Below are positions 1 through 8,772 of a DNA stretch of 64,000 nt, piece after piece. A program made the translations under genes and the position numbers. This DNA is from SB11 sp037968475 (GTDB lineage Bacteria > Bacteroidota > Bacteroidia > UBA8524), in the NCBI GenBank assembly GCA_037968475.1, contig JBBKVO010000052.1, forward strand, positions 41,646 to 105,645, given 5' to 3'. The notes beneath the pieces are model-generated. The model saw only the letters and a list, made by a program, of their open reading frames with translations. It made no database searches and was not told the origin of the DNA. Position 1 is the stretch's first letter; each line of letters begins with the position of its first letter.

Positions 1-38
1 GCTTTGAAAAACTCTGTGAAGAAAGAGGCCGTAAATAA
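1..38 (+). CDS. 3' end of an upstream gene (partial, off window)
   Basis: The reading frame starting at base 3 is open from the window edge and ends FEKLCEERGRK then TAA at 36-38. A terminator-like hairpin with a T-run follows at 63-88, as expected after the end of a plus-strand gene. Frame 1 is also open to base 96, so the frame choice is inference. Too little remains to name a family. Confidence 0.3.
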   Translation, partial: FEKLCEERGRK

Positions 39-62
39 AGCGTTTATAAAAGTTTCTATGCC

Positions 63-88
63 AACTTGGATGCCAAGTTCGTTTTTTT
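63..88 (+). terminator. Rho-independent terminator-like hairpin
   Basis: AACTTGG (63-69), loop ATG, CCAAGTT (73-79), then CG and seven T (82-88). It separates the gene running in from the left from the HTH gene starting at 141. It also makes the in-frame ATG at 66, inside the hairpin, an unlikely start. Confidence 0.6.
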
Positions 89-140
89 ACCCTTAACTGT
101 TCTATTCTTTTGTGGCTGTTTAAAACAAAATATACACCGC

Positions 141-467
141 ATGAATACCACAAAGAGCCCCAATCCTTTTGATGCAATTGAGGAACGATTAGTATCACTT
201 ACCCAAGCTATTGATACACTCACTGAGCACCTGTATAACGATAGCAACAACGTTAATAAACCTTTATCCCTTAATGAAACCATACACTATTTAGACGTTT
301 CCAAAGCCACCCTCTATCTACTTACCTCTAAACGTGAAATCCCACACCTAAAACGAGGGCAAAAGCTGTACTTTCTAAAAGCTGACCTTGACCAGTGGTT
401 GTTAAGCCATAGAATTGAAAAAGGAACTACAAAAGAAGTGAGCCAAAATACAGAAGGAGGAAATTAA
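141..467 (+). CDS. Helix-turn-helix protein, excisionase/HTH_17-like
   Basis: A 108-residue protein. The N-terminal third has a short coiled-coil look (AIEERLVSLTQAIDTLTEHL). Then comes a MerR/excisionase-type winged helix: LSLNETIHYLDVSKATLYLLTS, followed by IPHLKRGQKLYFLKADLDQWL, the usual 'helix, turn, strand with a DL.W end' pattern of HTH_17 proteins. Such proteins bind DNA as excision factors or as regulators of integrated elements of Bacteroidota. The start at 141 is chosen over 66 because the earlier ATG sits in the terminator hairpin and would add a hydrophobic stretch foreign to the family. The stop is one base before the next ATG, so it is co-transcribed with the RepA-like ATPase. 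The role in excision or replication control is inferred. Confidence 0.75.
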   Translation: MNTTKSPNPFDAIEERLVSLTQAIDTLTEHLYNDSNNVNKPLSLNETIHYLDVSKATLYLLTSKREIPHLKRGQKLYFLKADLDQWLLSHRIEKGTTKEVSQNTEGGN

Positions 468-468
468 T

Positions 469-1596
469 ATGTCTGACTATCCTAGCTCAATTCCTCTCAC
501 AGACCCCTCTTTTACTTATCCTCCACTTACCTTTCCGCCTTCAATTAATAGCATCCAACAACACGTTGAAGAATTGCAACAACGTGTTGTGGCTTCCAAC
601 AAAACTGACTTACTTAGCGTTAAACCTGCCAATACATGGCTTGAAGATGCAGCACTAAAACCAATACCCAAAGAATTATTGGGCAAACTATGGTATGAAG
701 GTGAAGTATGTATACTCTTTGCAGACACCAACGTGGGTAAATCAATACTAGCTGTCCAAATAGCGAATGCCATTAGCAAACAAAGACCTTGTCTTTGCTT
801 TCCAAATACTACAATAGAAAACAATACTGTGTTGTATGTTGACTTTGAATTAAACGACAGACAATTCTTTATCCGTTATACGGATACCTCTACCAATAAT
901 GCTATTAATACGCTGTACTCTTTTTCCACCTCTTTCTACCGTGCTGAAATTAACCCCGACACCACTGCATTAGATGATGATAATCCTGATGTACAGATAA
1001 TAACAGCCATTACACAAGCACTTGAAGCCGCCAAAGCATCCATATTGATAGTAGATAATATTACCTATCTCAGCCGAGAAACAGAGAAAGCAAAAAATGC
1101 TTTGCCCTTGATGAAACAACTCAAGCAAATAAAAAACAGCATGGGTATTTCTATATTGGTCTTGGCACACACTCCTAAGCGGGACAGGAGTAATCCTATT
1201 ACAGGCAATGATTTACAAGGCAGTAAAATGCTAATGAATTTTTGCGATAGTGCTTTTGCCATAGGAGAAAGCCACAGGGATAAACGCTATCGGTATATCA
1301 AACAAATCAAAGCCCGTAATACCGAAATAGTATATGACAGCAACAATGTGTTGTTGTGTGAGGTAAAGAAGGAGAATGCCCTATTACAATTTGAATTCGT
1401 AGACTATGTTGAAGAACAAGAGCATCTAAAAGTTATCTCCGAAAGAGAACATTCTGAAAAAACAGCGTGGGTACTCCAGTTACACGAACAAGGCAAAAGC
1501 CAACGGGAAATAGCAAAGGAAACAACACTATCCCTGACCACTGTTAATCGATACATTAAAAAAAGCGGTGCTGCTTTAAATGGAACTACTGAGTAG
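469..1596 (+). CDS. RepA-like RecA-fold ATPase (AAA_25 type) with C-terminal HTH
   Basis: A 375-residue cytoplasmic P-loop ATPase. Walker A is ADTNVGKS near residues 85-92. The strand after it is VLYVDFEL, and the Walker B-like strand is ILIVDNITYL near 191-200, followed by a VLAHTPKRD segment, the order seen in hexameric RepA/KaiC-type replication helicase loaders. The last 30 residues form a resolvase-like HTH (GKSQREIAKETTLSLTTVNRYIKK). A strong AGGAGG at 455-460 precedes the ATG. That is unusual for Bacteroidota, which mostly lack Shine-Dalgarno sequences. The gene lies between an HTH gene and a primase-like gene, the arrangement of plasmid or integrative-element replication modules. Its substrate (origin DNA) is inferred, not seen. 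Confidence 0.8.
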   Translation: MSDYPSSIPLTDPSFTYPPLTFPPSINSIQQHVEELQQRVVASNKTDLLSVKPANTWLEDAALKPIPKELLGKLWYEGEVCILFADTNVGKSILAVQIANAISKQRPCLCFPNTTIENNTVLYVDFELNDRQFFIRYTDTSTNNAINTLYSFSTSFYRAEINPDTTALDDDNPDVQIITAITQALEAAKASILIVDNITYLSRETEKAKNALPLMKQLKQIKNSMGISILVLAHTPKRDRSNPITGNDLQGSKMLMNFCDSAFAIGESHRDKRYRYIKQIKARNTEIVYDSNNVLLCEVKKENALLQFEFVDYVEEQEHLKVISEREHSEKTAWVLQLHEQGKSQREIAKETTLSLTTVNRYIKKSGAALNGTTE

Positions 1597-1650
1597 GGGC
1601 GTTTTAGTTTGCCAAAAACAACGTGTTGTGGCAAATACTTTCTCACAAGT

Positions 1651-1776
1651 GTTCCAGTAGTGTTCCACCTTTGGAACAGTGGAACACCTACAACTACCAT
1701 ACCCTTCAAGCCATTGATAAATAAGGATATACAACGTTAAATATTTTCTAAACAGGTGTTCCACTATGGAACACCT
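1651..1776. promoter_or_regulatory. Cluster of GTTCCA/TGGAAC sites upstream of the primase gene
   Basis: GTTCCA occurs at 1651-1656 and 1662-1667, TGGAAC at 1672-1677, and GTGGAAC again from 1679. A perfect inverted repeat follows: AGGTGTTCCA (1754-1763), CTA, TGGAACACCT (1767-1776), ending 15 bases before the next start codon. The arrangement suits an operator or origin iterons bound by an element-encoded protein. The same core recurs before the serine recombinase at 21801-21828. Confidence 0.55.
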
Positions 1777-1791
1777 AACTGATACTCCCCC

Positions 1792-2979
1792 ATGAATAAT
1801 ACACCCCACTACCAACTTGAACCATACGAAGGAAGCAATACACGTTATCGTTGTCCTTCGTGTGGTAAACCAAAACAGTTTACACGGTATATTGATGCTG
1901 AAACAAGAGAATATATAGACCCTACCGTAGGAATTTGCAATAGAATAGATAAATGCAGCTATCACTATACTCCTAAACAGTATTTTTTTGACCATCCACA
2001 CCTAAAAAACACCCCTCAACACTTCGTTGCAAGCCACAGCAACAAAGCATTGAAAAATACCAACAACGTGTTGTGGTATAAAACCAATGCTGCGTTGCTC
2101 CCCTCAAAACAGCAACAAAACACATATTATACCCCTTCTATATTGGCGAATACTAAACCTTTTGATACCGTTCCAACAGAGGTGTATGCTAAAAGTCTTC
2201 GCTATTACCATCACAACAACTTTACCGTAGGATTAGAAAAGCTGTTCGGGACAGTCATAGCTATTGAGCTGATTAAACAATTTAATATTGGCACTGCTAA
2301 ACAACCTCAAAACGGCACAATATTTTGGCAAGTGGATAATAATGGTAAAGTACGCACGGGTAAAATTATGTTGTACGATACAGACACCTTAAAACGAACT
2401 AAAAACAAAGCGTTTACTAACAACCAACAAGGAGTTGCAACACTCCAAAAACAAAGCGTTGGTAAATTGCAACACGGTGTTTTTATCCCTGTGGTAGATT
2501 GGGTGCATAGTCGATTGCAGAAAAGTGGAGATATAAGGGCTTTTTCTTTACAGCAGTGTTTGTTTGGGTTGTACCAATTAAATACTGCTGCAAAAGATGC
2601 CATTATTGGGATTGTCGAAAGTGAAAAAACTGCGGTAATTTCTAGTATGTATATGCCAACTATGGTGTGGATGGCAACAGGTGGAGCACAGCACCTTAAC
2701 TTTAGTCTATTGCTGCCGTTAATGGGTAGAAGAGTGGTATTATTTCCTGATGTGAACCAATATGAACTATGGCAACGTAAAGTGGAATATATCCAGCAAC
2801 AAGCACAACAAGACTATCAACAAAGAATTGATATTGTAGTTTCTGACTTTTTGGAACAGAATGCAACGTTAGAAATGAAGGCTAACGGAGCTGATTTAGC
2901 AGATATCCTAATAAAAATGGATGCTTTTACAGGTTTGGCTCTGACTGATTTTAGTTATCCAATGATGTGGGATATTTGA
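1792..2979 (+). CDS. Zinc-finger/toprim primase-like protein (DUF6371-like)
   Basis: A 395-residue protein. The N-terminal zinc ribbon is CPSCGKPKQF with a second pair in GICNRIDKCSYHY (Cys21, 24, 49, 55), as in phage- and plasmid-type primases. The middle contains the KIMLYD and FIPVVDWVHS region. A toprim-like core follows near residues 269-303: GIVESEKTAVISS, then WMATGGAQHLNF, and later VVLFPDVNQYELW with acidic metal-binding residues. Together with the RepA-like ATPase it makes a replication pair. Family naming is from memory of Bacteroidota element proteins; the zinc ribbon and toprim motifs are seen directly. The gene converges on the RadC-like gene, with a CAACAACACGTTGTTG site between them. 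Confidence 0.75.
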   Translation: MNNTPHYQLEPYEGSNTRYRCPSCGKPKQFTRYIDAETREYIDPTVGICNRIDKCSYHYTPKQYFFDHPHLKNTPQHFVASHSNKALKNTNNVLWYKTNAALLPSKQQQNTYYTPSILANTKPFDTVPTEVYAKSLRYYHHNNFTVGLEKLFGTVIAIELIKQFNIGTAKQPQNGTIFWQVDNNGKVRTGKIMLYDTDTLKRTKNKAFTNNQQGVATLQKQSVGKLQHGVFIPVVDWVHSRLQKSGDIRAFSLQQCLFGLYQLNTAAKDAIIGIVESEKTAVISSMYMPTMVWMATGGAQHLNFSLLLPLMGRRVVLFPDVNQYELWQRKVEYIQQQAQQDYQQRIDIVVSDFLEQNATLEMKANGADLADILIKMDAFTGLALTDFSYPMMWDI

Positions 2980-2993
2980 TAGAACAAAGAGAA

Positions 2994-3009
2994 CAACAAC
3001 ACGTTGTTG
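2994..3009. repeat. CAACAAC-AC-GTTGTTG palindromic motif (family representative)
   Basis: CAACAACACGTTGTTG has six-base AACAAC/GTTGTT-type arms around a two-base centre. It lies between the convergent primase and RadC genes. Close copies on either strand lie at 556-569, 577-591, 1341-1356, 1617-1632, 2061-2076 and 9663-9678. Looser relatives lie at 17594-17642 and 21131-21211. Some copies are inside genes and some between them, so this is a dispersed site rather than a single operator. Confidence 0.6.
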
Positions 3010-3020
3010 AAACTTAAATA

Positions 3021-3464
3021 CTATACCAACCCACTTGAAGCCATACTGTAAAACTTCTCTTCAGTAATAATAATGTGGTCTAATATTTCTATACTAAGAT
3101 AACTACCTCCTGTTACCAAATGGTGGGTTAAAGCAATATCATCTGCACTGGGCGTCACATTATCTGAAGGGTGGTTATGCACCAATATAATCTTCTTACA
3201 CTTTTTCTGTACCGCAAAGCTAAATAGTTCAACAGGGTCAACATTTACTTTATTAAGCACTCCTAAAGTTACCAACTCAATATAAAGAATATCATTAGCA
3301 GTATTCAATCCTATCGACCAAAAGTATTCTTTTCTACGGTGCAATTTGTTTTGCCTAAGCAATACGGCTTGCATCACCTTAAACACATCATCACTATTGG
3401 CAATTTTTATCTTTTGTTCTTTGGTAAGGCGAACTTTCATGTATTCAAAAGTAAGTATTTTCAT
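3021..3464 (-). CDS. Accessory RadC-like JAB-domain protein
   Basis: A 147-residue, single-domain RadC/JAB protein. It lacks the N-terminal helix-hairpin-helix part of chromosomal RadC. The metal-binding signature is intact: HNHPSDNVTPSADD, with His96, His98, Ser106 and Asp109, followed by LSIEILDHIIITEEKFYSM. Short RadC proteins like this are typical cargo of Bacteroidota mobile elements; their biochemical role is not established. A second start, MKVRLTKEQKIKI at 3440, matches the family's usual beginning better and may be the real one. Compare the full-length radC at 39125. Confidence 0.85.
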   Translation of the reverse strand: MKILTFEYMKVRLTKEQKIKIANSDDVFKVMQAVLLRQNKLHRRKEYFWSIGLNTANDILYIELVTLGVLNKVNVDPVELFSFAVQKKCKKIILVHNHPSDNVTPSADDIALTHHLVTGGSYLSIEILDHIIITEEKFYSMASSGLV

Positions 3465-3562
3465 ACATTGCCTTAAACTTTTACATTTTGGAAAATAAAA
3501 TAACTGTTTGGGAAAAAAGGAAAGGTTTTACTAACAAAAATTTATAATTTGCTACTTTAACC

Positions 3563-4243
3563 ATGAGAATACAACTTCAATTGAAAATAAAGCGGGGAAG
3601 CAATACCTTACCTATAAACTACCAATACCCTGTTGCCGCATGGATATATAAAACAATACATTTGTCTAATCCTGAATTTTCACATTGGTTGCATGAACAG
3701 GGTTATAGTTATGAAAAACGTAAGTTTAAATTATTTACATTTTCGCCTATTAAATTTGAGAATTTTTTAATTCAAAAAGATAGGATAATATCCCAAACAC
3801 TCAATTGCAGTATCACACTTAGCTTTTTATTACCTGAAGCTGTAAAACACTTTGTTTTGGGCTGTTTTAAAAGCCAACACTTTGGATTGGGAGATAAAGT
3901 ATCGCAAGTAAATCTTGAAGTACAAGCTATTGATATTGAAAGTGAAATTGAATTTACCAATACTATGCGATTCTGTTCACTATCACCTATTTGCATATCA
4001 GAACCTGTGGAAAGAAACGGCAAATTAACCTCGCAATACCTTAGCCCTGATGATATAGGTTATGAAAAGCGCTTTTTTGATAACCTGCTTGAGAAATACC
4101 TATCAGCAAACGAAGATTCAAAAGTGTCAATAGGCAATTGCAAGTTAACGGTACTTAATACTCTAAAATCAAAGCTGATAACTATTAAGCAAGGCACTCC
4201 TGCTGAAAGCAAAGTACGGGGTTACCAATACAATTTTATATAG
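3563..4243 (+). CDS. cas6: CRISPR-associated endoribonuclease Cas6
   Basis: A 226-residue Cas6. The N-terminal ferredoxin-like fold has LPINYQYPVAAWIYKTI, then FSHWLHEQGYS with the usual catalytic histidine position (His44), then FKLFTFSPIKF, a Cas6 hallmark. The C-terminus carries the glycine-rich RNA-binding loop, GTPAESKVRGYQYNF (211-225). Cas6 cuts CRISPR precursor RNA within the repeat. No CRISPR array or other effector genes are visible in 64 kb, apart from a broken cas1 at 9241-9432. The gene looks intact. It ends 7 bases before the next gene and so heads the Hsp70/TerB operon. TATAATTTG at 3543-3551 is a possible -7 element. Whether it still cuts RNA, or now serves the neighbours, is unknown. 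Confidence 0.85.
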   Translation: MRIQLQLKIKRGSNTLPINYQYPVAAWIYKTIHLSNPEFSHWLHEQGYSYEKRKFKLFTFSPIKFENFLIQKDRIISQTLNCSITLSFLLPEAVKHFVLGCFKSQHFGLGDKVSQVNLEVQAIDIESEIEFTNTMRFCSLSPICISEPVERNGKLTSQYLSPDDIGYEKRFFDNLLEKYLSANEDSKVSIGNCKLTVLNTLKSKLITIKQGTPAESKVRGYQYNFI

Positions 4244-4250
4244 TAGCATT

Positions 4251-5852
4251 ATGTTTGTAAATCCAATTGAAATTTTAGGCTTATCTGATGCTATTGACAC
4301 AACAAGCATTGATAATGAAATTGTAAAAAAAGCAAAGCGAATTTTATTTGCTGACATTGACTTATCCGACAATGGACTCTTTGAGTATTATGGACTTCAA
4401 CTTACAAAAGGCGACTGTGAAAAAGCCATAGATGAATTAAGCAACAAGGAATACAAAGAATTTTACCTGTATTTGGCAAACAATAAACCACTAAATGAGT
4501 TTTTGATAATTGGCAGAGGCGCAATATTTAAAAACTTTAAACAAGATAGCATTTTTAAGTTACCTGAATTTATAAAGTTCATAAGCCCATATTTTGCACC
4601 AAAATTTGACAAGGCTTTACTAATCGCTTTTGAAAATGAAAATGCTGACCTAACAAAAGCAATTTTAAACACTTCATTCCTAATTGTACAATCGGAGGTA
4701 AACACAGCGTTTAAGAGTGTTTCAAGTAATATTCAAAGCAAAATTGCGGAAATTGATAAAATAACAAAAGACATTGAAAACGAAGAAAGTGCTTACGATG
4801 AGGATAATATTGAGGACGTTGTTCAATTAGTGAAAAGCCATTTCCCAACCAATATACTCAATTGTTTACCTCAATATTTTCAAAGCCAAATACTAAAAAT
4901 ATCTAATTCAATAAACTATTTATCAAATTCTATATGGGACGCGTTTGATTCAACCCAAGTTCCGCATGATTTGATGAAATACTTATTAACCTTGAACATC
5001 GAAGGCTTAGAAAAGCCAACGTTTGAAAATAATTTTAAGATAATCAAAAAGAAAAATGATGAAAGAATTGAGCAAGCCCAAAATGCGCCATTATTAAAGA
5101 AGTGGGCTACTATTCTTTTACAAATCCGAGATGCAATTAAAAAAGTTGAAAACAAAACAACAAATTCAACGGAGGCTTACCAAAATATTAAAGACCTATT
5201 TGTTTTAAGTGAGTTGAACTCACTTCCGTTATTTGCCGATGAAATTAGAACGCAAATCAGTTACTCGATAAGAAGTTTATCTATTTCAATATGGAATAAG
5301 CAAAGCGATATAAAAAATGCGTTAGCAACAATAAATTTGGCTCTTCAAATCAATGTAGATAAAGAGGTAAAAGAAAAGTTCAGACAAGACCAAACAGAGT
5401 TGGCAGAACTTGAAAAAAAGTATCGTGGAGTTTTAGTATGTTTTTTTTGTGATAAAAATACACCAGACGAAAACAGCAAAATATCCAAAACTATCTATAA
5501 GGAAACATACAGAACCTACATTTCAAGTAGGGTCCAGTTTTCTTATGTTGATATTGAAATTCCCCGTTGTAAAACCTGTCAAGACATTCATGTAAAAGGT
5601 AATGAAAAATACTGGATGTTTCTAGTTGGTGGAGTTGCATTAGGTGGTATTATTGGGGCAATGATTCACGAGCATTTTATAATAGGGGGCATTATTGGAG
5701 GTGCAATAGGTTGGCTTATTGGTAATTCAATGGAAAATTTTCTGTCAAGCAAAGAAGGCATCAAGGACACATCTGATTCTACTTTATACGGTCATCCCCT
5801 TTTATCACAACGTATGAAAGAAGGCTGGACATTTTCAAAACCAAGTGCTTAA
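4251..5852 (+). CDS. J-domain-like N-terminus, zinc ribbon and C-terminal membrane segments; unknown function
   Basis: A 533-residue protein with no family I can name. The N-terminus (NPIEILGLSDAIDTT ... DNEIVKKAKRILF) resembles the start of J-domain-type helical modules but shows no HPD motif. The middle is helical and charged. Two CxxC pairs (Cys397/Cys400 in VCFFCDKN and Cys440/Cys443 in RCKTCQ) form a likely zinc ribbon. This is followed by a glycine-rich hydrophobic stretch at about 455-500 (VGGVALGGIIGAMI ... IIGGAIGWLIG), one hairpin or two membrane spans. Placed just before an Hsp70, it may be a membrane-tethered co-chaperone or sensor. That is inference from order and architecture. 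Confidence 0.6.
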   Translation: MFVNPIEILGLSDAIDTTSIDNEIVKKAKRILFADIDLSDNGLFEYYGLQLTKGDCEKAIDELSNKEYKEFYLYLANNKPLNEFLIIGRGAIFKNFKQDSIFKLPEFIKFISPYFAPKFDKALLIAFENENADLTKAILNTSFLIVQSEVNTAFKSVSSNIQSKIAEIDKITKDIENEESAYDEDNIEDVVQLVKSHFPTNILNCLPQYFQSQILKISNSINYLSNSIWDAFDSTQVPHDLMKYLLTLNIEGLEKPTFENNFKIIKKKNDERIEQAQNAPLLKKWATILLQIRDAIKKVENKTTNSTEAYQNIKDLFVLSELNSLPLFADEIRTQISYSIRSLSISIWNKQSDIKNALATINLALQINVDKEVKEKFRQDQTELAELEKKYRGVLVCFFCDKNTPDENSKISKTIYKETYRTYISSRVQFSYVDIEIPRCKTCQDIHVKGNEKYWMFLVGGVALGGIIGAMIHEHFIIGGIIGGAIGWLIGNSMENFLSSKEGIKDTSDSTLYGHPLLSQRMKEGWTFSKPSA

Positions 5853-5871
5853 AAATTCGCAACGAAACGAT

Positions 5872-6264
5872 ATGAAAGAAATAAAAAAAATTACGATAAA
5901 AGTGCCACAAGCCTATCTTGATTTTATGAATCAGATATTTGAAATTGAAAAGAAATCTACCAATTTGAAGGAGGAAAATTCTATTCAAAGAAATCTTAAT
6001 AAAATGAAAGGAATACTTGAAGAGGAATTTTTCAAGGGTAGTTCCACTATCGGCTTAACCTATCATAATCCAATAGGTGAAAACTATTCAGATACAAGAA
6101 CAGACTGCGAAGCCACAATTGCGGGAACAGAAGTTGAAAACCTTGAAATTATAGAAGTAATAAAACCAATTATCTTTTATGCTTATCAGGAAAATGAAAA
6201 AGTAATAAAAGTAATTGTTCAACCTGCGGTAGTGATTGTTCAATCAAAAAATATAACTCTTTAA
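5872..6264 (+). CDS. Small protein of unknown function in the Hsp70 operon
   Basis: A 130-residue soluble protein, start MKEIKKITIKVPQAYLDFM, 19 bases after the previous stop. A longer version would need a GTG at 5845 inside the previous gene. It has a charged helix (FEIEKKSTNLKEENSIQRNLNKMKGILEEEF), then a beta-rich half ending in alternating hydrophobic strands (KVIKVIVQPAVVIVQS). No signal peptide, zinc site or catalytic motif is visible. Because the gene lies between the J-like membrane protein and the Hsp70, it may be an adaptor or nucleotide-exchange-type partner; this is a guess from position only. Confidence 0.6.
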   Translation: MKEIKKITIKVPQAYLDFMNQIFEIEKKSTNLKEENSIQRNLNKMKGILEEEFFKGSSTIGLTYHNPIGENYSDTRTDCEATIAGTEVENLEIIEVIKPIIFYAYQENEKVIKVIVQPAVVIVQSKNITL

Positions 6265-6276
6265 AAAATATTCAAA

Positions 6277-8769
6277 ATGGAAAATACAATAAATCTTGGC
6301 ATTGACTTAGGTACAACGAATAGTGCTATTGCAAAGTTTGTAAAAGGTGAAGTAATCATTTTTTCAAACCCACAGGACTATGGTAGAAATACTCTGCCGT
6401 CAGTTGTTTCTTTTAAAAAGGATAAAATAACCGTAGGAAATAAAGCTAAAGAATTTTTGGAAAAAGACCCAAAAAGTGTGGTTGGTGTTTTTAAAAGAAA
6501 AATGGGGACTTCTGAAAGTTTTAAAATCAAATCTATAAATGAATCTAAAACCCCTATTGAACTTTCAGCACAAGTTTTAAAAGAACTTAAAACCTTTGTA
6601 AATACAGGCGATACATTAGATGCTGTTGTAATTACCATTCCAGCATCGTTTGACACAATACAATCCAATGCGACCAAAGAAGCAGGAATACAAGCAGGAT
6701 TCAAACAAGTTGTTTTGCTACAGGAACCTATTGCAGCCAGCTTGGCTTATGCCAATATGAAAAAGGAAAGAGAAATGAAAGACGGGCAATGGTTGGTTTA
6801 CGATTTAGGAGGAGGAACGTTTGATGTTGCGCTAATAAAAATCAAGGAAGGCGAAATGAAAGTTTTAGACCATGAAGGAGACAATTTTTTAGGCGGTGCT
6901 GATTTTGACAATATGATAGTGGAGAAATTTGTTATCCCGAAAATTTGTGAAAAATATAGTTTCTCAAATTTAGAGGACGAAATGAAAAGTGCAACAGGAA
7001 AGTTTAACGCAAAATATTATGTGCTTTTAAGACGAGCAGAAGAAGCCAAAATAACATTGTCATCCAAAACGTCAGCAGAAATAGTAATTGACGGCTTTGA
7101 AGATGAAGAAGGAAATGAGGTTGACATGGAAATTGTAATCACACGCTCTGAGTTTAACGAGTTAATTAAACCAAACATTGATGGAACAATTGAAATGATA
7201 AAAAAAATCATAACAAGAAATTCACTAAAACCAGTTGATGTGCAATTCACTTTAATGGTTGGAGGTTCTACTTACATTCCATACGTTCGTAGTCGTGTAG
7301 AAGAAGTTTTACAAATTCCAGCAAATTGTGAAATTGACCCAACAACAGCGGTAGCAATTGGAGCGGCATATTATGCTGCAACCAAACCAAAGGAAATTTC
7401 AAAAGGCGATAACAATAAAAAGAAAACTTCAATTTCCATTAAGGTCTCTTACAACAAAGCCTCTAAAGAAAAGGAAGAATTATTTGCAGCAAGAATTACT
7501 GGTGACGTAACAGGTTTGAGTTACCGTATATTGAGAGAGGACGGAGGCTACGACTCAGGAATAAAAAAATTAGGTGACCGTATAAATGAAGATTTACCAT
7601 TGGTTGACGGAGCATACAATTTTTTCACACTTGCAGTTTATGACGACCAAAACAATTTAATTGAAACCGACATAGAACCTATTGGTATCAATAGCTGTTT
7701 TGTAATTAGCGGACAACCAATTCCTGAAGATATTTGTTTGGAGGTTGATGATTACGACAATCCGGGCAAAACAAGACTAAAACTTGTATTCCAGAAAAAC
7801 TCAATTCTCCCACTTCGTTCACAAGGTATTAGTTTTCCTCTAAACAAAGGAATGATTAAAGGTAATGATGACGATTTTATTTATATCAATGTTTTAGAAG
7901 GTTCTCATTTAGCATTACCCGAAGCCAATAAAGGCATTGGTTTTATGGAAATCAGAGGAACACAGATAAAAAGAGATATTGCCAAAGGTTCAGATATTGA
8001 AATTACTATTTCAATATCTGAATCAAGAGACTTGACTATTTCGGCATACTTAAACATGGCAGACCAAGAATTTAAACAACCTTTCAATCCAAAGGAAAGG
8101 CATACTCCTATTGAATTTCTAAAAGAACAAGTAGAAGATTTATCAGACAAATTAGAATTAGAAATACAGGAGGCAACGGACAAAGAGGACTATGAAACCG
8201 CAGGTGCTTTGAATAAACTGAAAAAAGAAATGGAAACCGTAAGTGAGGAAACTGAAAATCTAACAAGTGACGATGTTACAGATAAACGTTACCAACTTGA
8301 AGATAAGAAACGAAAAATAGCCCAAGAGATAGATAGTGCCACCAAAAATAAAAGGATTCAACAAGTAAAGGCTCATTACTTTGAGGTAAAAGAAGAATGT
8401 TTAAAAATGTTAGACGAAAACGGAAATGACCACGAACGCAAAACATATAACGACATTGTTGCACAAGAGGATGCATTTTTTGCTACAAATAGCCCCTTAA
8501 AAATCCAAGAAAAATCTGACGAGATGCACAGCATTTTATCAAGAATTAGATGGAGAACTCCCGACTTTTTAACGAGCATTTTCCAATGGTGCAAAAACAA
8601 TCAAACAAGGATGAATGACCAAACACAAGCAAAGAGTTTAATTGATGCAGGAAATTTTGCTATTGAAAGCCAAAATTGGGAAAGGCTCTCAGAAATAAAT
8701 AGCGGACTGCTTAACTTGATGCCAAAGGATGCAGAAAAAGAAGCAACAAGAATTGGTTTTGGACTTTAA
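6277..8769 (+). CDS. Hsp70/DnaK-family ATPase with long coiled-coil C-terminus
   Basis: An 830-residue protein, about 190 longer than housekeeping DnaK. The ATPase domain is complete: GIDLGTTNS at 8-16, DLGGGTFDV at 176-184, VGGSTYIPYVR at about 328-338, and DPTTAVAIGAAYYA. After residue ~400 it no longer resembles the standard DnaK peptide-binding domain closely; it has a beta-rich region. From ~610 there is a long charged coiled coil (EQVEDLSDKLELEIQEA and onward), then a helical tail with WRTPDFLTSIFQW. It is therefore not the cell's main DnaK but a specialised paralogue. Flanked at 3- and 12-base spacing by a TerB-like gene and a small gene, it is clearly in one operon. An ATP-driven remodelling role is expected; the substrate is unknown. 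Confidence 0.85.
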   Translation: MENTINLGIDLGTTNSAIAKFVKGEVIIFSNPQDYGRNTLPSVVSFKKDKITVGNKAKEFLEKDPKSVVGVFKRKMGTSESFKIKSINESKTPIELSAQVLKELKTFVNTGDTLDAVVITIPASFDTIQSNATKEAGIQAGFKQVVLLQEPIAASLAYANMKKEREMKDGQWLVYDLGGGTFDVALIKIKEGEMKVLDHEGDNFLGGADFDNMIVEKFVIPKICEKYSFSNLEDEMKSATGKFNAKYYVLLRRAEEAKITLSSKTSAEIVIDGFEDEEGNEVDMEIVITRSEFNELIKPNIDGTIEMIKKIITRNSLKPVDVQFTLMVGGSTYIPYVRSRVEEVLQIPANCEIDPTTAVAIGAAYYAATKPKEISKGDNNKKKTSISIKVSYNKASKEKEELFAARITGDVTGLSYRILREDGGYDSGIKKLGDRINEDLPLVDGAYNFFTLAVYDDQNNLIETDIEPIGINSCFVISGQPIPEDICLEVDDYDNPGKTRLKLVFQKNSILPLRSQGISFPLNKGMIKGNDDDFIYINVLEGSHLALPEANKGIGFMEIRGTQIKRDIAKGSDIEITISISESRDLTISAYLNMADQEFKQPFNPKERHTPIEFLKEQVEDLSDKLELEIQEATDKEDYETAGALNKLKKEMETVSEETENLTSDDVTDKRYQLEDKKRKIAQEIDSATKNKRIQQVKAHYFEVKEECLKMLDENGNDHERKTYNDIVAQEDAFFATNSPLKIQEKSDEMHSILSRIRWRTPDFLTSIFQWCKNNQTRMNDQTQAKSLIDAGNFAIESQNWERLSEINSGLLNLMPKDAEKEATRIGFGL

Positions 8770-8772
8770 AAA

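Noticed and set aside
66..140. Longer start for the HTH protein
   Set aside because: The ATG at 66 lies in a terminator hairpin and adds a hydrophobic segment foreign to HTH_17 proteins.
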